Source of the DNA: Alphaproteobacteria bacterium
Lineage (GTDB): Bacteria; Pseudomonadota; Alphaproteobacteria; Micropepsales; Micropepsaceae
Assembly: GCA_016792565.1 (NCBI GenBank)
Contig: JAEUMK010000002.1
Span: 108,959 to 172,958, forward strand
Reading direction: 5' to 3'
Length of the DNA stretch: 64,000 nt
Positions 24,898 to 37,165 of the stretch are shown in pieces. Below the pieces are notes generated by a model that made no database searches, was not told the origin of the DNA, and saw only the letters and a program-made list of their open reading frames with translations. A program made the translations under genes and the position numbers. Within the stretch, counting starts at the first letter, position 1, and the number at the start of each line of letters is the position of its first letter.

Positions 24898-24930
24898 CGG
24901 ACGCGGTGCGCCCGCTCCTTGTCCGTTACG
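24893..24930. terminator. Long stem-loop between convergent small genes
   Basis: Perfect 10-bp arms (CGTAACGGAC and GTCCGTTACG) with a smaller internal GCGG/CCGC pairing in an 18-base loop. It covers the stop codon of the small secreted protein. There is no U-tract, so it may be a structural 3' end or Rho-assisted terminator. Confidence 0.45.
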
Positions 24931-24970
24931 ACAGAGCCGGAACAGAGGCTGCCGTCCGTCTGAGGATTCC

Positions 24971-25306
24971 CTAGTCGCGCGGCGTCCAGCGGATCGTCGG
25001 GATGAAGATCGTCTGGTCCTTGGGGTCCTGTGCGAGATCGATCTGCAGGTCGAGGACCTGGCCGTTGCTCAGTTCCATCTCGCCGGCGCAGGCGCGCGTG
25101 TTCTTGGTCTCGTCCCGCGCCGTCTCCTTCAGGCCCCGGATCTCCTTCACCGAGAGCGCGAGCCCCTTGACCTCCTCGTTGCCGTTGACGACGTCGGTGA
25201 CGCTCTTGACGAGTTCGGGCGCGTCGCAGTCGGGCGGCAGGTAGGAGCAGCCCGCCAGCGACAGCGCCGCAGCCGCCGCGCCGATCCAGTTCAGATGTCT
25301 CGCCAT
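24971..25306 (-). CDS. Small lipoprotein
   Basis: 111 residues. N-terminal signal with lipobox LAGC (cysteine about residue 20), followed by SYLPPDCDAPELVKSVTDVV. The mature part is about 90 residues, with a helix and two strands; the last segment is rich in Ile/Thr/Trp. Cys27 and Cys73 could form a disulfide. No family recognised; a periplasmic or outer-membrane-anchored protein. About 110 bases separate it from the large ATP-grasp/M32 gene further along the same strand. That gap holds a 14-bp GC palindrome (25395-25408) and nothing else clear. Confidence 0.7.
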   Translation of the reverse strand: MARHLNWIGAAAAALSLAGCSYLPPDCDAPELVKSVTDVVNGNEEVKGLALSVKEIRGLKETARDETKNTRACAGEMELSNGQVLDLQIDLAQDPKDQTIFIPTIRWTPRD

Positions 25307-25415
25307 GTCGCGCCGTCCCCTTCCGGTCCCTCAGCCACCATCGGCGCCGCGACGGCCGGCGCTCAATGCGGCCAATGCGCGCGGGTGGGGGCGTCCCGGC
25401 CGGCCGGGCCTGCGC

Positions 25416-28379
25416 TCAGCCCGCGCGCCTGCGCGCCACGTGGCGGAGGAAGGCGCCGGCGTCGAGGCCGCGCCCGGTCGCCGCGGCGACGAGCTCTTCG
25501 GCAGGCAGGCGGTCGCCGGGGCGGTGGATCGACGTCCTGAGGAATCCCAGGAGGCCGGAGAAGCAGCCCGAGGCGATCTCGGCCTCCAGATCGTGCGCCG
25601 CGCCATAGCTCTCGACGAGCTGGGCGGCATAGAGGCTGCCGATCGTGTAGGTCGGGAAGTAGCCGAACATCGCCGCCGCCCAGTGGCCGTCCTGGAGGAC
25701 GCCGTCATTGTCGGTCCCGGGCGCGACGCCGATGAGGGCGAGGGAACGCTCGCGCCAGGCGCCGGGCAGGTCGCGCACCCTGAGGTCGCCCGAGACCAGC
25801 GCCGTCTCCAGCTCGTAGCGCAGCAATATGTGGAGGTGGTAGCTCAGCTCGTCGGCGCTGGCGCGGATGAGGCTCGGCCGGATGCGGTTGACGCGGCGCC
25901 AGAGCGCCTCGGCCCCCGGTGCGCCGGGCAGCGCCATGCGCAGGCGCGGAGCCATGAAGCCCCAGAAGGCGCGGCTGCGCCCGACATGGTTCTCCCACAG
26001 CCTGGCATTCGCCTCGTGCAGGCCCATCGAGGGCGCGGCGGCGAGCAGCGTGCCCTTGTCGGCCGCATCGTAGCCCTGATCGTAGAGGCCGTGTCCGGCC
26101 TCGTGCAGCGCGGTCAGGATCGACTGGCAGAGCCCCTGCTCGCCCGGCCGCAGCGACAGCCGCACGTCGTCGAAGCCAAGCGCGCTGGTGCCGGGATGGG
26201 TGGCGGTGTCGAGCGCGCCGCGGGCGAAGTCGAAGCCGATCTGCTCCATGAGGTCGCGGACGATCGCCAGTTGCGCGTCAGCGCCGCAAACGGGGTCGTC
26301 GTCCGCGTCCGCCGCCCGGCCGTCTTCGGCCGCCGCGCGGACCAGCGGGGCGAGGCGGGCGCCGAGATCGCGCAGCACCGGGTCGAGCCGGGCGCGGGTC
26401 ATGCCGGGCTCGTGCTCGTCCATCAGCGCGTCGTAGAGGTCCTTCTCCGGCGCGGCGGCGGCGGCGGCCTCGCGCGCCAGACGCAGCGTCTCGGCGAGGG
26501 CGGGCGCAAGAAGCGAGAAATCGTTCGCCTCGCGCGCCTCTTCCCAGGCGCCCTGCGAGATCGAGCGCGCCTCGGCGAAGCGGCGCACCAGATCCTCCGG
26601 CAGCGTCAGTTCGCCCGCCCTCAGATCGCGCAGGATCTCGATCTCGCGCGTCCAGCGCGGATCGCCGCCGCAGGTCGCCGCGACCTCCTCGACGAGATCG
26701 CCGAGCGCGTCGTCGACGAGGCGGGCGTGGCGGATGGTCTCCAATGCGGCGATCTGCTCGCCGCGCTCGGCATGGGCGCCGGAGGGCAGGTCCGTCTCCT
26801 CGTCCCATTCGAGCGCGCCGATGACGTTGTCGAGGGTGAGCAATTCGCCGATGCGGCGGCGCAGTTCGACGGCGGCGCCGTCGCTGCGGTTCTGCGAACG
26901 GCGCGGCAGAGTGAGGTCCGAGGGCTCGCGCGCCAGCAGCACCGCCGCCATGCCGCCGTTCTGGGCGACGTTGACGACCTGCTTCTGCGAGACGCGGCAC
27001 ATGACGCCGAGGCCGTGATCGGTCGGCGCGAAACCCATCACCGCATAGAAGGGCTCGATCGCCACGCGGCCGTCCGGGCCGATGACCGGGAACTCGGCGA
27101 CCGGCAGGCGCGTCGCCTGCTGCAGCACCCAAGAGCCGTCGGGATCGTCGGCGGCGGCAAGCGCCTCGTCCAGCATCGCCTCCCACGCGCCCGCCTCCAT
27201 CGAGGCGCCGATGGCGACGCCCTCGCCGCCATAGGAGCGGTTGGGCTTGAGCACCAGGGTCTCGCGGTGGCGGCGGGCATAGTCCAGGAGACCGCCCTCG
27301 CTGCCGTGCGGCAGGCTGGTGCGGCGGTCGGCAACGACGCGCGTCCACAGGACGTGGCGGCGGAACAGGCGGCATTCGTCGGACGAGAAGAAGCGCTCGG
27401 CGAGCGCCGGATCGCTGAGGATCTCCAGGCAGCTCTTGTGGTCGAAGTCGCCGACCGCCGAGGAGACCATGCGGTTCTGGCGGAAGAGCAGGCGCATCGC
27501 TTCGAGCGGGCGACCGAGTTCCTCCTCCAGCGCGATGATGTCGCGTGCCTCGTAGTCGCGATAGGCGACGTCGACGATGCGGTCCTCGTGCCAGACCTCG
27601 CCGTCGCGGACATAGAGCTCTGACGGGTCGGCGTGCGAGATGACGAGGCCGAGCGCGCTCTCGAAGCGGCGCTTGAGGACGAGCTGTTCGTTGATGCCGT
27701 CCTCGGCGTCCTTGCACTCGACGAAGGCGAGGCGGCACTGGGGTCTCCCGAGCGCGCGCGAGTGGTCGATGAGGGTCTGCACGAAGAGGTCGCGCTGGTC
27801 GCGCGGCAGGTCGATCTCAAGGCCCGGGTCGTGGGCGAGCAGGCTCGGCACGATGTCGCGCATCATCAGCTGCTCGGCGAGCGGGCTGTAGGAGATGCCG
27901 CCGACGCCGGAGAGGTTGGCCTCCATGAACTTCAGCGAATCCTCCCAGCCCGCCGCGCTGAAATCGCAGACCGCGTCGAGCCGGCCGTAGACCGGGTTCG
28001 AGCGCTCGTGCGCAGGCGTCCAGGTCTCGCGCAGCCAGCGTTCCTCGCCTGCCCCGATGCGCAGCACGCGGCGCACGTCCGCGTCGGCGAGATAGAGCGA
28101 GGGCAGGCTTTTCAGCGCGTCCATCAATTGCTGGCAGACGAGATGGACATAGGCGATCTGGCCGTTCATCGCGAGCAGGGGACGCAGCATGATGGGGATC
28201 GGCTGCATCGTCCCCTCGCGCTCGTAGAGCAGCTCGCTCGCCCGCGCGTCCTCGGCGAGGCGGGCGGCGACGCGGCCGAGCGCAGCGTCGCCGATATGGC
28301 CCATCGCGGCGCGGACGCGGCCGTCGAGGGCGGCGCCGGAAAGGCCGAGCGACTCGATCGGGCTGAGAATCGACTTCAT
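25416..28379 (-). CDS. ATP-grasp ligase / M32 carboxypeptidase fusion protein
   Basis: 987 residues. Residues 1 to about 490 look like a circularly permuted or glutathionylspermidine-synthase-type ATP-grasp: [33 protein letters not shown] near residue 375, then WVLQQ and VNVAQNGGM. From about 495 to the end it is an M32 (Taq/Pfu-type) metallocarboxypeptidase: WDEET near 526, [18 protein letters not shown] at about 757-761 (zinc HExxH), LWENHVGRS, the segment ending in [15 protein letters not shown], and GVLQDGHW then [16 protein letters not shown]32 enzymes remove C-terminal residues from peptides; ATP-grasps form amide bonds. A ligase plus hydrolase in one chain recalls Gsp synthetase/amidase. 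No frameshift is seen at the junction, so the fusion appears real. Confidence 0.82.
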   Translation of the reverse strand: MKSILSPIESLGLSGAALDGRVRAAMGHIGDAALGRVAARLAEDARASELLYEREGTMQPIPIMLRPLLAMNGQIAYVHLVCQQLMDALKSLPSLYLADADVRRVLRIGAGEERWLRETWTPAHERSNPVYGRLDAVCDFSAAGWEDSLKFMEANLSGVGGISYSPLAEQLMMRDIVPSLLAHDPGLEIDLPRDQRDLFVQTLIDHSRALGRPQCRLAFVECKDAEDGINEQLVLKRRFESALGLVISHADPSELYVRDGEVWHEDRIVDVAYRDYEARDIIALEEELGRPLEAMRLLFRQNRMVSSAVGDFDHKSCLEILSDPALAERFFSSDECRLFRRHVLWTRVVADRRTSLPHGSEGGLLDYARRHRETLVLKPNRSYGGEGVAIGASMEAGAWEAMLDEALAAADDPDGSWVLQQATRLPVAEFPVIGPDGRVAIEPFYAVMGFAPTDHGLGVMCRVSQKQVVNVAQNGGMAAVLLAREPSDLTLPRRSQNRSDGAAVELRRRIGELLTLDNVIGALEWDEETDLPSGAHAERGEQIAALETIRHARLVDDALGDLVEEVAATCGGDPRWTREIEILRDLRAGELTLPEDLVRRFAEARSISQGAWEEAREANDFSLLAPALAETLRLAREAAAAAAPEKDLYDALMDEHEPGMTRARLDPVLRDLGARLAPLVRAAAEDGRAADADDDPVCGADAQLAIVRDLMEQIGFDFARGALDTATHPGTSALGFDDVRLSLRPGEQGLCQSILTALHEAGHGLYDQGYDAADKGTLLAAAPSMGLHEANARLWENHVGRSRAFWGFMAPRLRMALPGAPGAEALWRRVNRIRPSLIRASADELSYHLHILLRYELETALVSGDLRVRDLPGAWRERSLALIGVAPGTDNDGVLQDGHWAAAMFGYFPTYTIGSLYAAQLVESYGAAHDLEAEIASGCFSGLLGFLRTSIHRPGDRLPAEELVAAATGRGLDAGAFLRHVARRRAG

Positions 28380-28474
28380 GGAAGGTCAGGGCCTGCGAAT
28401 GGGCGATCGCAGCCAGCGAGTCCATGCGGCGGCGGCGCTGTCAACCGCGACGCCGCCGGCGCAAGCCGGCCGCC

Positions 28475-29926
<1,452 letters not shown>

Positions 29927-29962
29927 GGCGTCTAACCCCAGATCAGTTTCGGTGCGCGGGCA

Positions 29963-29980
29963 GCGCCGCCTTGGCGGCGC
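29963..29980. repeat. Perfect 18-base palindrome in the gltB-gltD gap
   Basis: GCGCCGCC-TT-GGCGGCGC inside the 87-base intercistronic gap. In RNA it would form a short strong hairpin without a following U-tract. It may influence relative GltB/GltD expression or message stability, but nothing more can be said. Confidence 0.45.
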
Positions 29981-30013
29981 GTCCGGCTGCAGGATGGATG
30001 GCGTGCGGTCCGG

Positions 30014-33000
30014 TCATTCCGCGGCGAGCACGGCGTTGCGCTCGGCGCGCAGATCGATGAGCGCGCGGCGGAAGTCGCGCGGCGTCACCTTGACGAAATG
30101 CGCCGCCTGCTCGGCCCAGTTGTCGAGGATGAAGCGGGCGCGGGCGCTGCCGGTATGGAGCAGATGGCGCTCGATGAGGATGCGCAGCCGCTCGCCGTCG
30201 AAGCGCAGCATGTCGCCCATCCCCGAATCCTCGACCGAAAGCGGCCGCTGGAGCGGTGCCTCGGGATCGCCGCCGGCGCCGAGCGCAGGATCGACCGGCG
30301 CCAGATCCACCATTGCAGCGTTGCAGAGCGGCGCGAAGACCTTGTCTGGATCGTAGATGTAGGCGATGCCGCCGGACATGCCGGCCGCAAAATTGCGGCC
30401 GGTCCGGCCGAGCACGACGACGACGCCGCCGGTCATGTACTCGCAACCATGGTCGCCTACGCCCTCGACCACGGCGACGGCGCCCGAGTTGCGCACCGCG
30501 AAGCGCTCGCCTGCGACGCCCTCGAAATAGGCCTCGCCCGCGATGGCGCCGTAGAGAACGGTATTGCCGACGATGATGTTGTCGACGGCGCTGCGCCGGC
30601 TGCCGGGCGGCTGGCGCACGACGATACGCCCGCCCGACAGGCCCTTGCCGACATAGTCGTTGCCGTCGCCGACCAGTTCCAGCGCGACGCCGCGCGCCAG
30701 GAACGCGCCGAAGCTCTGCCCCGCCGTGCCGGTCAGCGTGATGCCGATCGTGCCGTCAGGGAGGCCCGCATGGCCGAAGGTCCTGGCGACCTCGCCCGAC
30801 AGCATGGCGCCGACCGTGCGGTTGACGTTGCCGACCCGCTCGTCGATGCGCACCGGCGTCTTCGCCGCGAGAGCCGGCCGCGCGGCCTCGATCAGGATGC
30901 GGTCGAGGGCCTTGTCGAGGCCGTGCTCCTGGGTCTCGCACTGGACGATCGCGACGCCTTCGCGCGCCGGCGCCCGATGCAGGAGGCGCGAGAGATCGAT
31001 GCCCTTGGCCTTCCAGTGATCGACGGCGCCCCGCATGTCGAGGCGATCGACCCGGCCGGTCATCTCGGCCAGCGTGCGGAAGCCGAGGCGCGCCATGATC
31101 GCGCGCAGCTCTTCGGCGACGAAGAAGAAATAGTTGATCACGTGTTCGGGCGTGCCGGTGAAGCGCTTGCGTAGCACGGGGTCCTGCGTCGCGACGCCGA
31201 CCGGGCAGGTGTTGAGATGGCACTTGCGCATCATGATGCAGCCCGACGCGATGAGCGGTGCGGTGGAGAAGCCGAACTCGTCGGCCCCCAGCAGCGCGCC
31301 GATCGCCACGTCGCGCCCGGTGCGCAGGCCGCCGTCGACCTGCACCGCGATGCGCCCGCGCAGCCCGTTGAGCACCAGCGTCTGCTGGGTCTCGGCGAGG
31401 CCGATTTCCCACGGACTGCCGGCATGGGTGAGCGAGGTGAGCGGCGAGGCGCCGGTGCCGCCCTCGAAGCCCGAGATGGTGAGGTGGTCGGCGCGCGCCT
31501 TGGAGACCCCGGCCGCGACGGTGCCGACGCCGACCTCGCTGACCAGCTTCACGCTGATGCGCGCGCCCGGGTTGACGTTCTTCAGATCGTGGATGAGCTG
31601 CGCCAGGTCCTCGATCGAATAGATGTCGTGATGGGGCGGCGGTGAGATGAGGCCGACGCCCGGCGTCGAGTGGCGAACGCGGGCGATGTTCTTGTCGACC
31701 TTGTGGCCGGGCAGCTGGCCGCCCTCGCCCGGCTTGGCGCCCTGGGCCATCTTGATCTGGATGTCGTCGGCGTTGACCAGGTACTCGGTCGTCACGCCGA
31801 AGCGGCCGGAGGCGACCTGCTTGATGCGCGAGCGCATGGAATCGCCGTTCGCCAGCGGGACATAGCGATCCGCTTCCTCGCCGCCCTCGCCGGTGTTGGA
31901 GCGGCCGCCGATGCGGTTCATGGCGATGGCGAGATTGGTATGGGCCTCGCGGCTGATCGAGCCGAAGCTCATCGCGCCGGTGGCGAAGCGCTTGACGATC
32001 TCGGCGGCTGGCTCGACCTCCTCCAGCGGCACGGGGGCGTCCGCCCACCTGAACTCCATCAGCCCGCGGATGGTCAGCAGGCGCTGGCTCTGTTCGTTGA
32101 TGGAGGCCGCGAAGGCCTTGTACTCGTCCGGCAGATTGCCGCGCACCGCATGCTGCAGCTTCGCGACGCTCTCCGGCGTCCAGGCGTGGTCCTCGCCGCG
32201 AAGGCGGAAGGCGTAGTCGCCGCCGACATCCAGCATGGTGCGGTAGATCGGATTGTCGCCGAAGGCCGCGCCGTGGCGGGCGACCGCCTCGGCGGCGATC
32301 TCGGCGAGGCCGACGCCCTCGATCGTCGTGGCGGTGCCGGTGAAGTATTTGTCCACGAAGCGCGAGGAGAGGCCGACCGCATCGAAGATCTGCGCGCCGC
32401 AATAGGACTGGTAGGTCGAGATGCCCATCTTGGACATCACCTTCAGCACGCCCTTGCCGATCGCCTTGATGTAGTTCTTCTGGACCTCGTAGGGCTTCAG
32501 CTTCATGCCGGTCGAGACGCGGATGTCTTCCAGAGTCTCGAAGGCGAGATAGGGATTGACCGCCTCGGCCCCGTAGCCGGCGAGGGCGCAGAAATGATGC
32601 ACCTCGCGCGCCTCGCCAGTCTCCACAACGAGCCCGGTCTGCATCCTCAGGCCCTGCTTGATGAGCTTGTGATGGACGGCGGCGGTCGCCAGCAAGGCCG
32701 GCACCGCAATGCGCTCGGCCGACACGGCCCGGTCGGAGAGGATGAGGATGTTGGCATCCGCCAGCACCGATTCCGTCGCGTCCTGGCAGATGCGGTCGAG
32801 CGCCTTCTCCATGCCGGCGGCCCCTTCGGCCGCGTCCCAGGTGATGTCGACCGTCGCGGTGCGGAAGGCGCCGTCCAGCAGCTCGTTGATGGCCCGGATC
32901 TTCTCGAGGTCCGCATTGGTGAGCACCGGCTGCGCGACTTCGAGGCGGCGATGCACGCCGGCCTGGCGGCCCAGAAGATTGGGCCGCGGCCCGATCATCG

Positions 33001-34672
33001 AGACGAGGCTCATCACCAGCTCCTCGCGGATCGGATCGATCGGCGGGTTGGTGACCTGGGCGAAGTTCTGCTTGAAGTAATTGTAGAGCAGCTTCGGCTT
33101 CTTCGAGAGCACCGCGATGGGCGTGTCGGTGCCCATCGAGCCGATCGGGTCGTCGCCCTGCGCCGCCATCGGCTCGAGGAAGTGGGTAATGTCCTCCTGC
33201 GTGTAGCCGAAGGCCTGCTGGCGATCGAGCAGAGGCGCGGCGGGGGCGCCGCGGTCGGGCGCCGGATCGGCGAGCTCGGGCAGGTCCTCAAGCTTGAACT
33301 GGGTGTCCTGCAGCCAGTCCTCGTAGGGGTGGGCGGCGGCGAGGCGCTGCTTGATCTCCTCGTCCTCGATGATGCGCCCCTCCTCGAAGTCGATGAGCAG
33401 CATCTTGCCGGGCTGAAGCCGCCACTTGAGACGGATGCTCTCGTCCGCGATGGGCAGGACGCCGGATTCGGAGGCCATGACGACATGGTCGTCGTCGGTG
33501 ACGATGAAGCGCGCCGGGCGCAGACCGTTGCGGTCGAGCGTCGCGCCGATCTGGCGGCCGTCGGTGAAGGCGATGGCGGCCGGGCCGTCCCACGGCTCCA
33601 TCAGGGCGGCGTGGTATTCGTAGAAGGCGCGGCGCCGCGCCCCCATCAGCGGATTGCCGGCCCAGGCTTCCGGGATCAGCATCATCATCGCGTGGGCGAG
33701 CGAGTAGCCGCCGGCGACCAGTAGTTCGAGCGCGTTGTCGAGGCAGGCCGTGTCGCTCTGCCCGTGCGGGATGAGCGGCCACATCTTGTCGAGGTCGGGC
33801 CCGATGAGATCGCTCTCCATCGTGCGGCGGCGGGCGTACATCCAGTTGACGTTGCCGCGGACGGTATTGATCTCGCCGTTGTGGGCGATGAAGCGATAGG
33901 GATGCGCCAGCTTCCACGACGGAAACGTGTTGGTCGAGAAGCGCTGGTGGACGAGCGCCAGGGCGCTCTCGCATAGCGGGTCGGTCAGGTCCTTGTAGAA
34001 GGTTCCGACCTGATGGGCGAGCAACAGGCCCTTGTAGACCACCGTGCGGGTGGAGAAGGACGGCATGTAGAACTGCGTCAGGTCGTCGAGCCCGCGCTTC
34101 CTCGCCATGTCGCCGAGCGGATTCTGGGTTTCCTTGCGGATCACGAGAAGCTTGCGCTCGAAAGCGTCCTGATCGGCGATCTTGGGGCCGCGCGCGACGA
34201 CCGCCTGGCGGATCAGCGGCATGCCGTCGAGCACCGCGCGGCCGAGCCCCGCCGGGTCGACCGGAACGTCGCGCCAGCCGATCAGCTTCTGGCCTTCCTT
34301 GGCGATGTACTTCTCGAACTGGGCGACCGCGACCGAACGGGCCTCCTCGCTGCGCGGCAGGAAGCACATGGCGACGCCGTACTCGCCGGGCGGCGGCAGG
34401 ACATGGCCCTCGCCGGCGGCCCAGGCGCGCAAGAGCGGGTCGGGAATCTGGATCAACACGCCCGCGCCGTCGCCCATCAGCGGGTCAGCGCCGACCGCGC
34501 CGCGATGGTCGAGGTTGACGAGAATCTGCAAGCCGCGGCGGACGATCTCGTTGGACTTTCGGCCCTTCACATTGGCGATGAAGCCGACGCCGCACGCATC
34601 GTGCTCGTTGCGCGGATCGTAGAGGCCTTGCGGCGCGGGCAGTCCGGTATTCATGCAAGCACTCATGTCCAT
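30014..34672 (-). CDS. gltB: Glutamate synthase (NADPH) large subunit
   Basis: 1552 residues, the expected size. The N-terminal glutamine amidotransferase class-II domain begins DACGVGF (active-site Cys C27 from the first ATG, after removal of a short propeptide). Central domain and FMN-binding synthase domain follow ([16 protein letters not shown]). The [3Fe-4S] cysteines are in [15 protein letters not shown], and the C-terminal GXGXG beta-helix domain ends the protein. It produces glutamate from glutamine and 2-oxoglutarate. In-frame ATGs at codons 3 and 7 make the exact start uncertain by a few residues. First gene of the gltB-gltD operon. Confidence 0.96.
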   Translation of the reverse strand: MDMSACMNTGLPAPQGLYDPRNEHDACGVGFIANVKGRKSNEIVRRGLQILVNLDHRGAVGADPLMGDGAGVLIQIPDPLLRAWAAGEGHVLPPPGEYGVAMCFLPRSEEARSVAVAQFEKYIAKEGQKLIGWRDVPVDPAGLGRAVLDGMPLIRQAVVARGPKIADQDAFERKLLVIRKETQNPLGDMARKRGLDDLTQFYMPSFSTRTVVYKGLLLAHQVGTFYKDLTDPLCESALALVHQRFSTNTFPSWKLAHPYRFIAHNGEINTVRGNVNWMYARRRTMESDLIGPDLDKMWPLIPHGQSDTACLDNALELLVAGGYSLAHAMMMLIPEAWAGNPLMGARRRAFYEYHAALMEPWDGPAAIAFTDGRQIGATLDRNGLRPARFIVTDDDHVVMASESGVLPIADESIRLKWRLQPGKMLLIDFEEGRIIEDEEIKQRLAAAHPYEDWLQDTQFKLEDLPELADPAPDRGAPAAPLLDRQQAFGYTQEDITHFLEPMAAQGDDPIGSMGTDTPIAVLSKKPKLLYNYFKQNFAQVTNPPIDPIREELVMSLVSMIGPRPNLLGRQAGVHRRLEVAQPVLTNADLEKIRAINELLDGAFRTATVDITWDAAEGAAGMEKALDRICQDATESVLADANILILSDRAVSAERIAVPALLATAAVHHKLIKQGLRMQTGLVVETGEAREVHHFCALAGYGAEAVNPYLAFETLEDIRVSTGMKLKPYEVQKNYIKAIGKGVLKVMSKMGISTYQSYCGAQIFDAVGLSSRFVDKYFTGTATTIEGVGLAEIAAEAVARHGAAFGDNPIYRTMLDVGGDYAFRLRGEDHAWTPESVAKLQHAVRGNLPDEYKAFAASINEQSQRLLTIRGLMEFRWADAPVPLEEVEPAAEIVKRFATGAMSFGSISREAHTNLAIAMNRIGGRSNTGEGGEEADRYVPLANGDSMRSRIKQVASGRFGVTTEYLVNADDIQIKMAQGAKPGEGGQLPGHKVDKNIARVRHSTPGVGLISPPPHHDIYSIEDLAQLIHDLKNVNPGARISVKLVSEVGVGTVAAGVSKARADHLTISGFEGGTGASPLTSLTHAGSPWEIGLAETQQTLVLNGLRGRIAVQVDGGLRTGRDVAIGALLGADEFGFSTAPLIASGCIMMRKCHLNTCPVGVATQDPVLRKRFTGTPEHVINYFFFVAEELRAIMARLGFRTLAEMTGRVDRLDMRGAVDHWKAKGIDLSRLLHRAPAREGVAIVQCETQEHGLDKALDRILIEAARPALAAKTPVRIDERVGNVNRTVGAMLSGEVARTFGHAGLPDGTIGITLTGTAGQSFGAFLARGVALELVGDGNDYVGKGLSGGRIVVRQPPGSRRSAVDNIIVGNTVLYGAIAGEAYFEGVAGERFAVRNSGAVAVVEGVGDHGCEYMTGGVVVVLGRTGRNFAAGMSGGIAYIYDPDKVFAPLCNAAMVDLAPVDPALGAGGDPEAPLQRPLSVEDSGMGDMLRFDGERLRILIERHLLHTGSARARFILDNWAEQAAHFVKVTPRDFRRALIDLRAERNAVLAAE

Positions 34673-34907
34673 TACAGGCTGGCCCCTGGTGAAGCGGCCA
34701 GACCGTCAAGCTTTGCGATTTTGGCGCGAGATCGTGCGGCTACGACCGCCGGGAAACCCCGGTCGCGGCATTTCGTCGGCGCAGGCAAGCCGAGTCAAGA
34801 CTTTGCCTGCCGCAGCGCAGCAGCTTGCCGCCGCGCAAGGCGCGATCGTGCCGTTCTTCCGTTACGACAGGCGGCGCCGCATTTCCGCGCAGGTCAACTG
34901 CGGCCGT
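34673..34907. other. gltB upstream region
   Basis: 235 bases between gltB and the first GNAT gene. It must hold the gltB promoter; a TTGACG lies on the minus strand but no well-spaced -10 was found. No RNA structure or operator recognised. Confidence 0.4.
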
Positions 34908-35486
34908 TCAGGCCTCGCCGCCGGCTTCCCGCTGGCGCCGGCGCCAGATCTCGCGGTGGCGCCGCATCTCGACCAGCTGAACGGCCGCATTTCCGGTTGC
35001 GGACTTCTTCAGGCTGTGGCCGGTCACGATCCAGCCGTTGCGCATCAGCGACTTGATCAGCCGTTCGTTGGTCGACAGCACCGTCGCCTCGCAATGGAGC
35101 AGGCCGCAGTCCTCGTGCATCCAGTCGTTGGTGACCTTGTTGGTCTCGGTGCGCGCGCCCTGGCCGCGGTCTTCGGGCACGCCGATCAGCAGATGGACCC
35201 GGTAGGCGCTGCGGGCCTTGTCGATCTCGCAGGTCCGCACACCGACCATGCGCCCGGTCGCCTTCTCGAAGATCCCGAACAGATGCCGCGTGACGCGGTC
35301 GAACCTGGCGATGTAGCCGCGCAGGTCCTTGAGCGTCGCCCTGACCGGCTGGGCGTTCAGCATGGCGGCCGTCTGCGGGTCGGCCAGCCATCCGGTCCAC
35401 GTCTCGTTCTCGTCGCCCTCCTGGAGCGAGCGCATGATGTAGTTCGGGGTCTCGAACCGCAGGAGCGGTCCCTTAGCATTGGCCAT
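34908..35486 (-). CDS. GNAT-family N-acetyltransferase (copy 1)
   Basis: 192 residues from MANAKG. RimJ/RimL-style GNAT: FETPNYIMRSL at the first strand, a LLIGVPEDRGQGARTET segment near residue 110 matching the acetyl-CoA pyrophosphate loop (R/Q-x-x-G-x-A), then beta strand and C-terminal helix. It acetylates an unknown amine, probably cytoplasmic. The DNA from 34943 to 35560 is repeated at 36470-37087; the two proteins are about 89 % identical by my count, with the differences concentrated after residue ~115. The start was chosen where the two copies align and the gene's AAGG-type ribosome site lies. Confidence 0.78.
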   Translation of the reverse strand: MANAKGPLLRFETPNYIMRSLQEGDENETWTGWLADPQTAAMLNAQPVRATLKDLRGYIARFDRVTRHLFGIFEKATGRMVGVRTCEIDKARSAYRVHLLIGVPEDRGQGARTETNKVTNDWMHEDCGLLHCEATVLSTNERLIKSLMRNGWIVTGHSLKKSATGNAAVQLVEMRRHREIWRRRQREAGGEA

Positions 35487-35560
35487 GAGTGGACCTTTGT
35501 GGCACGCGGTACGGCGGGCGCCGCCATCTTCGCCGCTCGGGGCCGGGCGCGGCAAGGGCG
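34943..35560. repeat. 618-base direct repeat, copy 1
   Basis: Same length and orientation as 36470-37087, with no net insertion. It covers the GNAT gene from near its 3' end and extends past its start to include 70-odd bases of upstream sequence. About 300 bases in the middle (35150-35435 region) differ at only two or three positions, while the 3' part of the gene differs much more. Confidence 0.85.
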
Positions 35561-35705
35561 CGCCGCGAGGGGAGGGCTACGAGAGCCCCGGTGCGCCGGT
35601 CATCCCAACGAAGGTCCGGACCGGAACCGCATCCCATTGACAATGGTCAATGAGATCTTGACCCCTTCCGGTCATTCTAGAGTGGTCGTTTGGAAGGTGT
35701 TTCCC
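35561..35705. promoter_or_regulatory. Upstream region of the secreted protein with two inverted repeats
   Basis: ATTGAC-AATG-GTCAAT at 35636-35651 and TGACC-CCTTCC-GGTCA at 35659-35674 are two operator-like inverted repeats sharing the half-site GTCA/TGAC. They lie about 23 bases apart, upstream of the ATG at 35706. TTGACA at 35637 could be a -35 element but no matching -10 was found. The binding protein is unknown. Confidence 0.4.
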
Positions 35706-36233
35706 ATGCCAATCCGCCGCATTCTCTTTAACGCATTTGGCGTGATCGCAGCTGTCTTCTCCAGCGCTTCCATTGCCCATGCGCAGTCCGACCTTGGCCT
35801 TGCTGCGGTCGAAATCTATGGAAGCAGGGGATCGGCGCAGGTCATCAGCAGGAACTCGATCAATATTCCGGTTCGCTTCACGGTCTCCAACTTCGGAGAG
35901 ACTTCGGAGACCGGATTCATGATCGAATTCAGTCTGCGCCGGGCAGACGGCTCGGTGATCTGGGCAGGGACGACGAACGGCCGCCGCATGGGCGGAATCG
36001 ACAGCAAGGGCTGTGCTTTGGTGGCCATTCCGAGCCGCCATAGCGTGACGTTTCAGGGCACGGTCTATGTAAACAGCAAGAATGTCGGCGCGCTGGCCGG
36101 CAGCGTGGTCAACCTCAAGGTCGACGTGAACCCGGCCCGGGCTCCTGCCGATGACTTCGCTCCATGCGCCTTTGTCGATGAGACAAATCGCGAGAACAAC
36201 GCACAGACGATCGCCCTGCCGATCGCGCGCTGA
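35706..36233 (+). CDS. Secreted CARDB-like protein
   Basis: 175 residues from ATG at 35706 with a GGAAGG ribosome site. The signal peptide ends at AHAQ (about residue 27). The mature domain has a beta-sandwich look: VRFTVSNFGETSETGFMIEFSL is the typical CARDB/DUF11-type strand pair, later IDSKGCALVAIPSRHSVTF and VDETNRENNAQTI, as in CARDB domains that bind other surface polymers or proteins. Its GC content looks lower than its neighbours'. It sits alone, between the two GNAT repeat copies and opposite to them in strand, which suggests an insertion. Confidence 0.7.
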   Translation: MPIRRILFNAFGVIAAVFSSASIAHAQSDLGLAAVEIYGSRGSAQVISRNSINIPVRFTVSNFGETSETGFMIEFSLRRADGSVIWAGTTNGRRMGGIDSKGCALVAIPSRHSVTFQGTVYVNSKNVGALAGSVVNLKVDVNPARAPADDFAPCAFVDETNRENNAQTIALPIAR

Positions 36234-36437
36234 TTTCCGCCGGGCAGGTCTGTCGCGGCTGCTTTCGGCGATGCCGGATTGTGCAACCTGAGCATCAGAT
36301 CACACCCGCTATTTCACCATCCGTTAGACTGTGGGCGCATACAGAACGGCCTCTTTGGCGGAGCGGAATGACGCGACCGTTGCGTCCTGGAGCTGCCATC
36401 GCTGGGCGACTGCGGCTTGCCCGAGCCGACTTGCCGG

Positions 36438-37013
36438 TTACTCGCTGGCGGCCTGGCGCTGGAGACGCCGCCAGATCTCGCGGTGGCGCCGCATCTCGAC
36501 CAGCTGAACGGCCGCATTTCCGGCTGCGGATTTCTTCAGGCTGTGGCCGGTCACGATCCAGCCGCTCTGCAGCAATGACTTGAGCATCCGCTCGTTGCTC
36601 GACACCACCGTCGCCTCGCAATGGAGCAGGCCGCACTCCTCGTACATCCAGTGGTTGACGACCTTGGCGGTCTCGGTGCGCGCGCCCTGGCCGCGGTCTT
36701 CGGGCACGCCGATCAGCAGATGAACCCGGTAGGCGCTGCGGGCCTTGTCGATCTCGCAGGTCCGCACACCGACCATGCGCCCGGTCGCCTTCTCGAAGAT
36801 CCCGAACAGATGCCGCGTGACGCGGTCGAACCTGGCGATGTAGCCGCGCAGATCCTTGAGCGTCGCCCTGACCGGCTGGGCGTTCAGCATGGCGGCCGTC
36901 TGCGGGTCGGCCAGCCATCCGGTCCACGTCTCGTTCTCGTCGCCTTCCTTGAGCGAGCGAACGATGTAGTTCGGGGTCTCGAACCGCAGGAGCGGCCCTT
37001 TCGGATCGGCCAT
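36438..37013 (-). CDS. GNAT-family N-acetyltransferase (copy 2)
   Basis: 191 residues from MADPKG; nearly the same protein as copy 1. Residues 30-114 are identical to copy 1, including the acetyl-CoA loop VPEDRGQGARTET. After that the helix/strand region (VVNHWMYEECG, SNERMLKSLLQSG) differs at about a dozen positions, where substrate specificity would lie. The two copies were probably generated by a direct duplication, later kept similar in part by gene conversion. The downstream end (36438-36469) is unique. A third, more distant paralogue is at 47579-48151. Confidence 0.78.
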   Translation of the reverse strand: MADPKGPLLRFETPNYIVRSLKEGDENETWTGWLADPQTAAMLNAQPVRATLKDLRGYIARFDRVTRHLFGIFEKATGRMVGVRTCEIDKARSAYRVHLLIGVPEDRGQGARTETAKVVNHWMYEECGLLHCEATVVSSNERMLKSLLQSGWIVTGHSLKKSAAGNAAVQLVEMRRHREIWRRLQRQAASE

Positions 37014-37087
37014 GAACGGACCTTTGCTGCACGCGCTGAGGCGGGAGCCGCCATCTTCGCCGCTTGGGGCCGGGCGCGGCAAGGGCG
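36470..37087. repeat. 618-base direct repeat, copy 2
   Basis: Partner of 34943-35560, separated by 1527 bases start to start. The unique 909-base segment between the copies contains the secreted CARDB-like gene. No terminal inverted repeats or transposase are seen. Confidence 0.85.
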
Positions 37088-37165
37088 TGCATGCCGGGCT
37101 ATGGCGCGGGCCGCCTTGTTCGTGTCAATTTCCTGCACACCACCAGCGCCTGAAAGGACTGCGGC

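Noticed and set aside
25395..25408. GC palindrome CCCGGCCGGCCGGG downstream of the ATP-grasp/M32 gene
   Set aside because: Short and without a loop or T-run. Expected by chance at this GC content.
31670..33724. Long open frame opposite gltB
   Set aside because: A shadow of high-GC codon usage. It lies inside a clear gltB and gives no recognisable domain.
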